The notes below the pieces were generated by a model. It made no database searches. It was not told the DNA's origin and worked only from the letters and a program-made list of their open reading frames with translations. From Rhizophagus irregularis (lineage: Eukaryota; Glomeromycota; Glomeromycetes; Glomerales; Glomeraceae), in assembly GCF_026210795.1 (NCBI RefSeq), contig NC_089430.1:3906001-3970000 (forward strand): 64,000 nt of DNA, given 5' to 3'. A program made the translations under genes and the position numbers. Of this stretch, positions 21,985 through 33,335 are shown in pieces (the stretch's first letter is position 1; each line of letters begins with the position of its first letter).

Positions 21985-23995
21985 AATTTTTTTTTTTTTA
22001 AAAAAAAATTTTGTTTATTAATTATAACATATAGAAATATACAATATAGGTGAACTATACCACAAAATATACAGCAGATTGGTCAACCACTCCCGAAGTG
22101 CAATGAGAATGCATTAATAAATCTGGTGCAATGCACCTTCGCATTAAAAGAAAAGATGCAGGAAAAAACAAAACAAAAAAAAAGAATTCCACATACAAAA
22201 ACGAAAACAAAAAAAAATAAAATGTAAAAATAAGGAAACAGTCAGTAACAAAGCCACCCTACTACATCTACACTCCTAAAACTAAGATTATTTGACCATT
22301 CTTTTGAACTTATATCATGACGCTCCCAGTTTTCTAAGCATCAACCTTATTTCTGCTAAGATAGTAAGCTTGTCAATACCACCCAAAGCCTTATCTATAT
22401 TCTTGATTTTCTTGGCCACCTTTGTTTTCTTACTCGACTGATTGTTAGTATTAGTTGTTCGAACCTTAGAATCACCTTCTTGATTCATCTTCTGAAAGCG
22501 TCTACTTTTTTGCTTCAAGTTAGGGGCAAAGTATCTCATTCAATCACCAGGATCTCGCTTACTTATAATAAAGGTCACCATAGAAAATTGGCCCTTTACT
22601 AATAGTTTTTACCTTACTTTTTTCTTAAATTCTATTGGTTAATTAGCTAAAAAGGAAAAAAATCATAACAATGTAACATAAAATTTCCTTTTATAGTAAG
22701 ATTTGCAAAGAATTTTATATATGATTTTTACCTTAGGCCTGAGGGTAACCTATCTTATAAGTAAGCAGGGTCTTCAATCACCAGTAAATTCGTTCAAGCT
22801 AAATGGCTTACCAATGACCTTCTCCAAGTTAGCCCATGATTTATAGTAAAGTTATTAACTTGCGGGTGCCCTGATCTTGAATTAATTTAAATGCTTTACA
22901 CTAAGGCGTAAGAATAGAATGAGCGAGTTATCGAAATATGTTTACGAGGCGAGGCTCTTTTAATCGCAGCTTGAAATTGTTCCTATTCTAACTTTGCTTG
23001 AGATCCCAATTAGCCAGAAACTATCGTATGGGTAAACTTCTAAGTAGAGCTGTTCAAGCTCCATCATTCCATAGTTTTATTGCCTTTTAATTGAGTTCAA
23101 TCGAAACTGTTACAGTAACGTATTTCTGTTAAGATTTAAATTTAATCACAACTACTTAATCCCAAGCTTTAAGATGATTAAGCATATCAAGTTGAGACCA
23201 GGTGGAAGGGATATCATAAACCATAATTTCTCAGATAAGATTCTTATTTGTGAGCATATATCCAGTCATTACAGTACAAATCGTTTTAGGTAAAAGTGTA
23301 GCGGGTTGTTTCTTGTTAGTTTTAGAAAGACTTTGGCTATTATTAGCTTTTGAAATAGGCGCAGTTTTTCTCTTTTTTTTCTGTAGAAGGTAAAGGTGAG
23401 TTTGATCTGCTGACATCATCTTTCAGATCCGTTTAACCATGTCAGCATAGCGAAACTTGCTTTACTTAGGCGTAAAAGGCGTGGAGTGGCTTTTGCCAGG
23501 ATGGCGTGATTGTTCCTTTTGTTGTGCTGCAGCTATTGATTGGTGTTTGGGCGTATTTGGCGCTTCTAAAATTTCTATTTCTATCGGTTGATCCTCTATG
23601 ATTCAGATGCTGCTTCGGGTACATTTTGAAGGCGACGTCCATCTGTTATTTCACGAATTCTTTGCAAGCATTTTCCATCCTTTACTAACGCTGACTTGGA
23701 GAAAGTCAAAAGACTCATAAAAAATAAAGAGAAAGTGATATAAAGATTGCAAGTTACTGACACTGAAGGTTGAGAGGGCCTCATGATGTTCTATAAGTAA
23801 GTTGGTAAAGTGTTCGCTATCGCCTACGCTTTTTTCAACAGTTCGAGCGATAATTTCTTCAAATAAACTCAAGGAGCTATATTTTCTTAAGACGTGGCTA
23901 ACCGGTTCAAAGTAGAAAGCTCTATTTATAGCTGTTTTAAGGTCGCCGCTTTCAGGCAGAGCTTTGAAAATGTTTTGTTTTGACAAAAAGTTCAT
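21985..23995 (-). pseudogene. Degenerate retroelement ORF1-like gene
   Basis: Read on the minus strand from an ATG at 23995, a 114-codon frame begins MNFLSKQNIFKALPESGDLK and ends after EHHEALSTFSVSNLQSLYHF. Coding-like pieces then follow in shifting frames: TGYMLTNKNLI, and IMVYDIPSTWSQLDMLNHL near 23220, which resembles the start of an RRM-type fold in fungal LINE ORF1 proteins. The last piece is a lysine-rich tail ending near 22315 (KKTKVAKKIKNIDKALGGID). A T run at about 21990 could be its A tail. Several stops and frameshifts plus a MITE at 22551-22774 disrupt it. ORF1 identity is inference. Confidence 0.45.
22551..22774. mobile_element. MULE-like MITE, best-preserved copy
   Basis: A 224-bp element runs from GATCTCGCTTACTTATAA to TTATAAGTAAGCAGGGTCTT. 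It is flanked by direct repeats of CAATCACCAG (22541-22550 and 22775-22784), extending to 12 bp if TT is counted. A 9-10-bp duplication suggests the Mutator superfamily. It interrupts the degenerate ORF1-like gene. Confidence 0.85.
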
Positions 23996-24718
23996 ATTTT
24001 CAGAAAATTTTCCTTCAAAATTCCTATGGGAAAAAATAGTTTATGCGATCAGCAGAAAGAGTTCCCCTAATGTTTTCTTAACTCATTATTCACATAATTT
24101 AATTCTATTAGTTTTCCATTAATAAAATGATATACTTCAAAATCTTTTTATCATCAGAAGTACTATTATTTTTCAATATTTTTCAAACTTATTTTGCCAA
24201 TAATTTAGGTCTTTTTTTGTAATTTCTATAAGCTCATTGGATAATTATTGCATAAAAATTTTCAAAGTTATAATAATAGTATTTAAAAATTAAAAATCCT
24301 TAAAATCATAATATTATACTTTCTAAACTTTAGGAAAATACTTCATAGATTAAAAAATTTAGTTTACATATTTTTTATCTTATATAAATTGTACAGGTAA
24401 TATATTTTACAAATTTACTTAGTAATCATATATGCAAATTATATAACTATTTATTTTACAAAAAAAATTATATAAGTTATATAATTTATTAATATTAATA
24501 AAGCTAAACACTATATATATTGTATAAGTATTTTTTGAGACTATCTATTAATATAATAGGCTTTTATAGTAATAAAGGAGAAGTCAACTTATTTCTTTTT
24601 TTATATTTTTTTTGTATAATATTTTTTACTATAATTATTTTAATCTGTGTATAAATTTTATAGCTAGTTAAATAACTATCATAATTATATAATATTAATA
24701 AGAAATAATGTACAGTAT
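23996..24718. other. AT-rich stretch, no gene
   Basis: It could include the 5' leader of the broken ORF that starts at 23995. No other structure is supported. Confidence 0.4.
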
Positions 24719-24860
24719 TTACCGCACTCTGCGTTACAAATTTATATATATTTGTATGTTTATTATTTGCCATTTTAAGGGGGGTGCGGTGTATAAACTA
24801 AAGATCGATATAAACAATTTACAAAAAAGGAAGGATGCATTGTAACGCAGGGTGCGGTAA
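24719..24860. mobile_element. TA-flanked MITE with GC-rich ends
   Basis: Ends TTTACCGCACTCTGCGTTAC and its near-complement GTAACGCAGGGTGCGGTAAA are ~22-bp inverted repeats with TA outside each. The 142-bp body is non-coding. Confidence 0.75.
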
Positions 24861-26575
24861 ATAAATTCACTCTATTAATAATGCCAATTTATTCTTTTCT
24901 AAATGTAAAGTAAATTAGAATGAAAGTTCCAATTGGAGATACTATATTTCAGCCTTTTCTTATAATATGTATTATTTATTGCCAGATATTAAATTCCTTT
25001 AAAGTAATAGACTGAAGAATTTTTTCTCTTTTTGCATGTTCATTAGAAATAGTAGTGAATTATATACTTTTTAAAAATGAATACTAGGGGTTACATACAA
25101 TGCAATAAATATAATTTGTTTCTATTTTGGAACCCCTTTTATAAAATTTTGCACATATTTTATATATTTATTCTTAGAAAAATTTTTTTGGGTAAAGTAT
25201 TCTTCTAAATGGATCATGAATACAAAAATACCATATTTTTGGTATTTCATTATCATATTTATATATTTTAAAAGGGCTAGTGCTTTTCCTATTCTTTAAT
25301 ACATTTCATATGTTTCATATGCTTCATCACAATCAGATGAAGAAATCTTAAAGTATGCATTACTATTTAAATCCATCTTGTATATTATAATAAAATATTG
25401 GTTTATATATGATTATATCTTCTCAGGCTATGCTAATTTTATATTTACATGCATATAATCAGTTTGTGAATCTCTTGTGATTAACAGGGGATTATGACGT
25501 ATATCATATCGTTCCATGTGGCACTATCATGACGTCAAGTTGTTTCTCAAAATCACGAGATGATTGGCTAATCAGGTTTCAGATTTTTTCTTTAACCGGA
25601 TAAGCAGGAAATAAAATACACGTGAAAGGAATACCTATCTTTTCTGATGGTAGTCTGGACACAGTGTCCGGGCTCGTCAAAATTGCGCAGAAGAATGAAT
25701 CATCTAGCGCAGTAGACAGCAAATTCTTTTTATTTGAAATCTTATTGAAAGTTATGGCGATCAATTTATTATATTTAACACAAAAAAAAAAAGCCCGATA
25801 GCATCATAGTAATGCTCTATTAATATATGTTTTGAAATTCACGTGCAAGAAAATACCTCTGATGAGTCTAGACATGGTCATTCAAAATTACACAGAAAGA
25901 GATGGTATAGTACTAAAGCTATAAAGGGTTAATCCATTTTAGCGTCGGCAAAAAGTTTATCAGATTACATTTCTGGTGGTAAAAGTCATTATATCAAACT
26001 TTGTTTTAAGATTTCGGCCATTTTTCATCCTTAGTTAGATTTAAGATGAAACCGCCCGGAGGGATGGATTTTATCCGCAACTGCGCCTGTGCTCTGGATT
26101 AATTCCTCCCTGGCCAGCCTTAGTTTAATTTCTCTCTAGTTTAATTCCTGCTAAAAGTGCTTCGAAGAATTTTTTTCCATCAACAAGGTATAGCTTTGCT
26201 TTGAGAGTGTAAAAGCAATCTTTCTTACCATAAATGTGGAAATTTTCATCAAGCAACCCCAAATCTTGTTCTTTCACTCAATTGAAGTTTGCCATTTTTT
26301 AATGTAGTGCATCATTATACTTCCTCAAAGCCATTTTGTGTGTGGTTTTTTCTGTGCATGCTGTGAGGAATTGCTGGTGAATGAGTTTCAGGTGATCACA
26401 GACTCTGCGCAGAAAATCACAATTTTTATGTGTGACACCCCGATGTCATGCAATATGCGAACGATTTAAAAAATGAAATTATCATATGTTTATTAAAATA
26501 CATGTACAGTTAGTTTACTATCTTGATATTTCTTGGTGTAGTCAATCAACAATAAATAAATTAATTAATATAGCA
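24861..26575. other. Intergenic stretch downstream of the MYND gene
   Basis: I see no supported gene. Two related segments are notable: 25618-25715 (CACGTGAAAGGAATACCT, then AGTCTGGACAC, TCAAAATTGCGCAGAA) and 25838-25925 (CACGTGCAAGAAAATACCT, AGTCTAGACAT, TCAAAATTACACAGAA). They form an imperfect duplication. The 3' UTR of the minus-strand MYND gene must lie at the right edge. Confidence 0.5.
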
Positions 26576-28282
26576 TCATGTAAGGTGGTTATACCTAAAA
26601 GAAATATTTAATAGCTCATGCACTCGATGTGTATGAGCATATTGCGAGAATGAAACATCAACATTATCTACGTCCTGCCCTCTGAAAAAATGATTCTGCC
26701 AATTATCTTTTACTCTCCTCGCCAAAAACACATTAGAAATATTATGCGGGTGCTTAAAAATCTGGTCATATCGGAAATACCCAGATGGATCAATAGCCGG
26801 TCCAGATTCCAGAATCATCTTTCGAGCATCAATCAAAATCTTGCGACGAACTCTACTATCATCATAGTCTGCGATATGTCCACCAAAGACTTCTGTTACC
26901 CAATTCATTGATGACATTACGTGAACCGTATTGCTTCCTGAACAAGCTTTAATCAATTTGTGAAAATCGCGTGCACGAAAAAAATCGCAAATATTACTCC
27001 AAGACATTGTTGATGCATTCAATTGCTTAATTGAATTTAACAACTCGGAATCATCACTAACCATTTGAAAATGCAGGTAGATTTCCATCATTTCTATAGG
27101 CGGTGATAACCAAGTGCAAACTTTTGCAATTGCATCTTCAAGGAAATTGCAAAGTGCATCTAAAAAACTAGTATTTTCACGTTGATATTTAGGTAGAATA
27201 GCATTCACTGGCATCATATGAAGCATAAATTCGCTTGCCGAGTGTGGTGAAATCCCATCATTGCAGTTAAACATCGTAATACTTGCAACTAGATTTTTTG
27301 GTTGTTGGTCATTCATGAGTGGAAACTCACCAGTAAGGATATGACGCGCGACTTGTACACGATCTCGCGGTTCAACAAGATTTGGAACAATAGCAAATAT
27401 GCTGTCTGTTTTATCAAAAGTACTTGCCCAAAGATCATGTGCATTTTTCCGGGATTTCGGCGAGCTAACTGACTGACACCAGTGAGAAATCAACGATCTA
27501 ACTTCCGGGTGAAGCTCTTTTTTAGTAGGGTTTGGTGGTTTGTCATTCGGTGCATTTTCAAATTGCAAGACATTCTTGGCAGCAATCTTAAAGTAATTTA
27601 AAGTTTCAACTGTCCAAACAGTAGAAAGCCAAACTTCTATGATTGACCGAACTGGTGCCTTTCTCATCATCATTTCCACAATCACATTGGTCTTTGCAAC
27701 CGCATAAACAGATCCTTCATAACCAATAAATTTGTTTGGCTGTTTCGTTGAATTCTCATTTTGTACAATTGTAGCTTGTAAAAGTAAATCTAAATCTACA
27801 AATCCGACAGCAACATGAACTTTACCTTGATTAAGTGATAGGCTTTGCTTATGCGTATTACTAAAGCTCAAAGCACATGAACCTGTATCCGAAAAATATG
27901 GTATAGCTGTTGTTCTAGCAAAAATGTCGCCAATTTGCCTGGGGGATGAGAGAAAATCTGAAAGTTCCTTTGACCATGAACGCCATCTCCCTATTTTGTT
28001 GTCTTTGAATTGTAAAATCGTATCTATGGAATCTTCATTATATTGTAGGTTTCCTTGCACATGCGCAAGGAGTTGGATTTGGTTTTTTTCACGCTGATAT
28101 TTTTCAGCATAATCTCGTTTGAAATTAGGTACAATGGCTTTAACAGCTGGTTGCTGCGTTACGCATATTTCCTTGTGATCTTTATAGTCTTGTTTTTGGC
28201 ATGCCTTAGAACAGTAATATGTTTGTTGGCATCTCGAACATCGGTCCTTGCAAGGTTTCTGGCAGACATTGCATTTATTCAT
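26576..28282 (-). CDS. MYND-type zinc-finger protein
   Basis: This is an intact 568-residue single-exon ORF starting at ATG 28282. The N-terminus is a complete MYND zinc finger: C4-x2-C7 ... C15-x2-C18 ... C24-x3-C28 ... H36-x3-C40, within CSRCQQTYYCSKACQKQDYK. MYND fingers bind proline-rich protein motifs and are common in fungal regulatory and ubiquitin-linked proteins. The remaining ~525 residues show no domain I recognise, no membrane segment and no SET motifs, so I do not call it a SMYD methyltransferase. Absence of introns and of stops over 1.7 kb, with more balanced base use than the surroundings, supports a real gene. Gene-poor repeat DNA lies on both sides. Its partner and role are unknown. 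Confidence 0.9.
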   Translation of the reverse strand: MNKCNVCQKPCKDRCSRCQQTYYCSKACQKQDYKDHKEICVTQQPAVKAIVPNFKRDYAEKYQREKNQIQLLAHVQGNLQYNEDSIDTILQFKDNKIGRWRSWSKELSDFLSSPRQIGDIFARTTAIPYFSDTGSCALSFSNTHKQSLSLNQGKVHVAVGFVDLDLLLQATIVQNENSTKQPNKFIGYEGSVYAVAKTNVIVEMMMRKAPVRSIIEVWLSTVWTVETLNYFKIAAKNVLQFENAPNDKPPNPTKKELHPEVRSLISHWCQSVSSPKSRKNAHDLWASTFDKTDSIFAIVPNLVEPRDRVQVARHILTGEFPLMNDQQPKNLVASITMFNCNDGISPHSASEFMLHMMPVNAILPKYQRENTSFLDALCNFLEDAIAKVCTWLSPPIEMMEIYLHFQMVSDDSELLNSIKQLNASTMSWSNICDFFRARDFHKLIKACSGSNTVHVMSSMNWVTEVFGGHIADYDDSRVRRKILIDARKMILESGPAIDPSGYFRYDQIFKHPHNISNVFLARRVKDNWQNHFFRGQDVDNVDVSFSQYAHTHRVHELLNISFRYNHLT

Positions 28283-28358
28283 TGTAAAATTGGTTAACGT
28301 GTATTTTATCGGTGTTTAATATATGTTTTTATGTCGCACAGACCTAATCGCCATTACA

Positions 28359-29002
28359 TCATTGCGCAGAAATTTGTCTGAGCTGGCTCCGGGCTATCAT
28401 TAATCGGAATATACTGTAAACTTCTTGTGTATCTGATATATGGCCTGTTTCTTTAGCCCTCTGCAAGAGTAAGCTTATATCCGATCTCCTTACAAATTTT
28501 CTACATTTTTTAGCCAGTTCGATAATAACCTTCAGGCTGATAATACAGCTTATAGAATATATAAGTTTCCAATATTTAAGATGCTCCCCTCCGGATCTTC
28601 TAAACAGTTCGAGAATTACTTCTTTTTTCCATGTATAATTTATGCTATGACAATTATAAAGATCCTGTATCAGCAAATTCTTTGTATTAATTCTGGTGTA
28701 AGCTGATCAAGTAATATACATTTTATATGGTTCAAAGATTTTTTTTCAATCGGAAAAAATGATTAGTTAATAAATGAATTGCGACTAACACTGCCCGAGA
28801 ATTGGACTCCCAAATATTCACACAGCTCAGGATAATCAAACACACCTACAACCCTATCCTGTCTTTTATTTTTGACAGTGATAAAACCTGGTTGCCCTAT
28901 CATATGTGTGTTCAGATTGCATAACGGTATATACTGCATGAGGTTAGTAGTAAACTTATTCATTGTTTTGCGCTGATTATTTCTTGATTTAGCCATTACC
29001 AA
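28359..29002 (-). CDS. Possible small two-exon gene, unknown
   Basis: Two open stretches on the minus strand lie head to tail. The first is 28763-28996 from an ATG at 28996 (MAKSRNNQRKTMNKFTTNL...VFDYPELCEYLGVQFSGS). The second, 28359-28676, lacks its own ATG (LIQDLYNCHSINYTWKKEV...ISDTQEVYSIFRLMIARSQL). A short intron could join them (candidate donor GTTAGT after GGCAGT, candidate acceptor TGATCAG), but I cannot fix it. Base use is less A/T-skewed than intergenic DNA. No domain is recognised. It could equally be two chance frames or an old gene fragment; it lies just upstream of the MYND gene on the same strand. Confidence 0.3.
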
Positions 29003-29261
29003 CTAACTTAGCTGATTCAATTAATCTGATTGGCAATGTGCCTGAATAAAAAAATAACTGAATATTTATCGCGCCAGAAAAAAAAAACTCCTTAATCTGT
29101 TGATCTGCCGGGAGATGACCTACCCTGAATATTTATCGCACCAGAAAAAAAATATAATAATTATGTAAGCACAGCCTCCTCCAGCTTGCTTGTATGCACT
29201 GTATCAATAGTCTAGCTCACTGCCATGATCTAAACCTAATGATTTTGGTTGCAAAGTAGAC
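29003..29261. other. Short intergenic stretch
   Basis: It contains a direct repeat of GAATATTTATCGC(G/A)CCAGAAAAAAAA (near 29060 and 29128). No gene is supported. Confidence 0.4.
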
Positions 29262-29639
29262 AAGTAAGGCGGCAGCATAGCGGACATGCTTTTATCACTT
29301 TGCCGATCATTTGTCGATCATATAATATATCATGTCACATTAATTTTGAAGCTATGGTTAAAGCCATAAAATGCTTAGCCAAACTATACTAATGTCTTTT
29401 TAGTAGTATAATTTATGAAAAATAAAAAAAATTATATTGTCAAAGTTAACCTTAAACCGAAATTTTCAATAATTTGATATTTGCCTATATTTGCCGATCA
29501 TCTCACTGGTCGAAATTAAAAAAATCGGGACATATGGAAAATCGGCCAAAAATCAGACCAAAATTGACTAACATTATAAATCGGCACATCTGATTGATGC
29601 CAATCAGACAATTTGATAAAAATTCAGCAAAAAATCATT

Positions 29640-30500
29640 ATATTTGATTGACGGCTGATTGATGCTAGTTGAAATCAAAAAAAAAATGGACAAATGGCAA
29701 ATCAACCTAAAATTTGCCCAATATTCAAATATGCACTTCCGATTTATGGAAAATTGACAATTCAATAAATATTCAATAAAAATTCAATAAAAATTCAGCA
29801 AAAAATCATTATATTTGATTGACGGCTGATTGATGCTGGTTGAAATTAAAAAAAAATGGACAAAATAGCAAATCAACCTAAAATTTGCCCAATATTCAAA
29901 TATGCACTTCCGATTTATGGAAAATTGACAATTCAATAAATATTCAATAAAAATTCAATAAAAATTCAGCAAAAAATCATTATATTTGATTGACGGCCGA
30001 TTGATGCTTGGCCAAATTAAAAAAAAAAATTGACAAAATAGCAAATCAACCTAAAATTTGCCCAATATTCAAATATGTACTTCAGATTTATGGAAAATTG
30101 ACAATTCAATAAATATTCAATAAAAATTCAATAAAAATTCAGCAAAAAATCATTATATTTGATTGACGGCTGATTGATGCTGGTTGAAATTAAAAAAAAA
30201 AATCTGACAAAATGGCAAATCAACCTAAAATTTACCCATTAATATTCAAATATGTACTTCAGATTTATGGAAAATTGACAATTCAATAAAAATTCAATAA
30301 AAATCCAACAAAAATTTGTTAAAAAATCATTATATTTGATTGACGGCTGATTGATATCAAAAAAAAATCTGACAAATTTGTAAATCAACCTAAAATTTAC
30401 AATATTCAAATATGTACTTCAGATTTATGGAAAATTAACAATTCAATAAAAATTCAATAAAAATTTAGCAAAAAATTATCATATTTGATTAACAGCTTAA
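29640..30500. repeat. ~170-bp subterminal tandem repeat, about five copies
   Basis: Units run from TATATTTGATTGACGGCTGA through GAAATTAAAAAAAA, CAAATCAACCTAAAATTTGC and TTATGGAAAATTGACAATTC to AATTCAGCAAAAAATCAT. Later copies shorten. No coding potential. Confidence 0.9.
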
Positions 30501-30959
30501 AATTTGCCTAATATTGTCTGATTTATGGCACTTTTATATCAAATTGCACTGGTCGAAATCAAAACTTTTGGGCATGGAAAAATTGTCTCAATTTCAGAAG
30601 TTATTCGAATAAACGATTTTTCAAAATCAACTTTATGATGTACTAAGCCGCAGCCACAGTAAAATTAATCTGGCAATTAGTTGATCTATTACCGAATTTA
30701 GACTTTATTTAAACTAAAGTTTCGAAACTTTATCTTCATCTAACTTTATTCCTAAACAAAACGGTTTTAAACGTTTTGGGATTTTTTTTTAATTTTTTAT
30801 CGGAAATAATGTTCCAATTTTTAACATTTTTATTTTTTACGAAACGTTTTTTAACTTTTCATTTAATATTTTCAATCGGAACATTAGTTAACGTTCTGAT
30901 TTTATTAATTTTTTTTTGCAAAACTATTACTTTAAAAAACGTTTTCTAACATTTTTTTT

Positions 30960-32945
30960 TTATACTTTTAAATAGGAAATCGGCTCCTACTTGGATACCG
31001 AATTCCAAAGGTAAGTTTCGAAGAATTTCTTCGAAACTTTATAAAAAAAACGTTTTCTAACGTTTTTATACTTTTATATAGGAAATCATCTCTTACTTGG
31101 ATACCGAATTCCAAAGGTAAGTTTTGAAGAATTTCTTCGAAACTTTATAAAAAAAATGTTTTCTAACATTTTTTTTTATACTTTTATATAGGAAATCGGC
31201 TCCTACTTGGATACTGATTTCCAAAGGTAAGTTTCGAAACAAAAGTTTCGAAACTTTAAAAAACGTTTTTTAATATTACTAAAAACGTTTTTTTTTACTT
31301 TTGTATAAAAAATCAGCTCCAACGTGGACGCCGATATTCCAGATAAGTTTCGCATTTTCGAAACTTCTTTGAAAAAAATGTTTAACGTTTTTTTTTTTAA
31401 TATTATTGTAGGAATACCGTAAAGTTTCGAATTTTCGAAACTTTTTGACAAAAATTAATAAAAAACGTTTAATTTAACGTTTTTTATTATATTTTATTAT
31501 TTTTTTTTGCAGGGAAATTGGCTCCAATATGAATACCAGAATCCCGCAGGTAAAGTTTCGATTTTTCGAAACTTTTTGAAAAAAATTAATAAAAAACGTT
31601 TAATATAACATTTTTTATTATATTTTATTATTTTTTTTTGCAGGAAATCGGCTCCAATATGGATACTGGAATCCCACATGCAAAGTTTCGATTTTTCGAA
31701 ACTTTTTGAAAAAAATTAATAAAAAACGTTTAATATAACGTTTTTTATTATATTTTATTAATATTTTTGCAGGGAAATCAGCTCCAATATGGATACCGGA
31801 ATTGCACATGCAAAGTTTCGATTTTTCGAAACTTTTTGAAAAAAATTAATAAAAAATGTTTAATATAACGTTTTTTATTATATTTTATTAATATTTTTGC
31901 AGGGAAATCGGCTCCAATATGGATACTGGAATCCCACATGCAAAGTTTCGATTTTTTGAAACTTTTTGAAAAAAATTAATAAAAAAACGTTTAAATTTAA
32001 CGTTTTTTTATTATTTTTATTAATTTTTTTTGCAGAAAATCAGCTTTAAATTGGATATCGGAATCCTGCAAGTAGTTTCGATTTTCGAAACTTTTTGACG
32101 CAAATTAATAAAAAAACGTTTAAATTAACGTTTTTTTATTATTTTTATTATTTTTTTTTTGCAGGAAATCGGCTCCAAATTGGATACCGGAATCCCGCAA
32201 GTAAAGTTTCAAGTTTCGAAACTTTACGAAACTTAATAAAAAAACGTTTAAATTTAACGTTTTTTTATTATTTTTATTAATTTTTTTTGCAGGAAATCAG
32301 CTCCAAATTGGATACCGAAATCCCACAAGTAAAGTTTCGATTTTCGAAACTTTTTAACGCAAATTAATAAAAAAAAACGTTTAATTTAACGTTTTTTTTA
32401 TTATTTTTTATTATTTTTTTTTGCAGGAAATCGGCTCCAAATTGGATACCGGAATCCCGCAAGTAAAGTTTCGAAGTTTCAAAACTTTATGAAACTTAAT
32501 AAAAAAACGTTTAAATTAACGTTTTTTTATTAGATTTTATTATTTTTTTTGCAGGGAAATCGGCTCCAAATTGTACCAGAATCCCGCAGGTAAAGTTTCG
32601 TCAAAACTTTTTGACGCAAATTAATAAAAAAACGTTTAATTTAACGTTTTTTTATTATTTTTTATTATTTTTTTTTGCAGGAAATCAGCTCCAAATTGTA
32701 CCGGAATCCCGCAGGTAAAGTTTTGATTTTTCGAAACTTTTTGACGAAACTTAATAAAAATGTTTAATTTAACATTTTTTATTATATTTTATTAATTTTT
32801 TTGTATGGAAATTGGCTTCGATTTGCCATCCTACAGGTAACGTTTTGATTTTTGAAACTTGAAACTTAAAAAAAAACGTTATTTTAATGTTTTTTCTTTT
32901 TTTTTGTAGGAAAATCATCTCCAATTTGTAGAAACAAATGGGAAT
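30960..32945 (+). repeat. Tandem array of mini-exon-like units (~110-120 bp)
   Basis: About 17 units each have a T-rich tract ending in TTTTTGCAG (TATATAG in the first three), then a ~35-37-nt block starting GAAATCGGCTCC. This block continues AAATTGGATACCGGAATCCC and ends CAG, CAA or AAAG, followed at once by GTAAAG or GTAAGT. These are the acceptor and donor consensus of this genome's introns. The intervening 75-85 bp hold two inverted repeats (AAAGTTTCGATTTTTCGAAA and AAACGTTTAAATTTAACGTT). First clear block 30976-31010, last near 32910. In the commonest form the block is 36 nt (12 codons, EIGSKLDTGIPQ in one frame). A few units have lost the donor (CATGCAAAG) or are truncated. Confidence 0.85.
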
Positions 32946-33059
32946 TAAGGAATTTAACGTATACCGGATTTGTTAGAAAGTTGGGATGATTTTTGGTGAA
33001 ATTGTTTTATATGTATATGTAATATTTTAAATTTCAGAATAAAATTTACTGTAATTTGC

Positions 33060-33335
33060 GATACAATTCAGAATACAAATCAGAATAAATTTTTTACTAC
33101 AAATCAGAATAAATTTTACTACAAATCAGAATAAATTTTACTACAAATCGGAATAAATTTTACTACAATTCAGAATAAATTTTACTACAAATCAGAATAA
33201 ATTTTACTACAAATTGGAATAAATTTTACTACAAATCAGAATAAATTTTACTATAATTTGGAATAAATTTTACTACAATTCAGAAAATTTTGTCACAAAT
33301 TTACCATAATTCAGAATAAATTCACTGCAATTCGG
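33060..33335. repeat. ~22-bp tandem repeat
   Basis: About ten iterations of ACAAATCAGAATAAATTTTACT with substitutions (CGG, TTGG for CAG). It lies directly downstream of the mini-exon-like array inside the CACTA-like element. Confidence 0.9.

Noticed and set aside
29640-33335. CRISPR array
   Set aside because: Repeats are long, contiguous and diverged without unique equal-length spacers, in eukaryotic DNA with spliced genes nearby. These are satellites.
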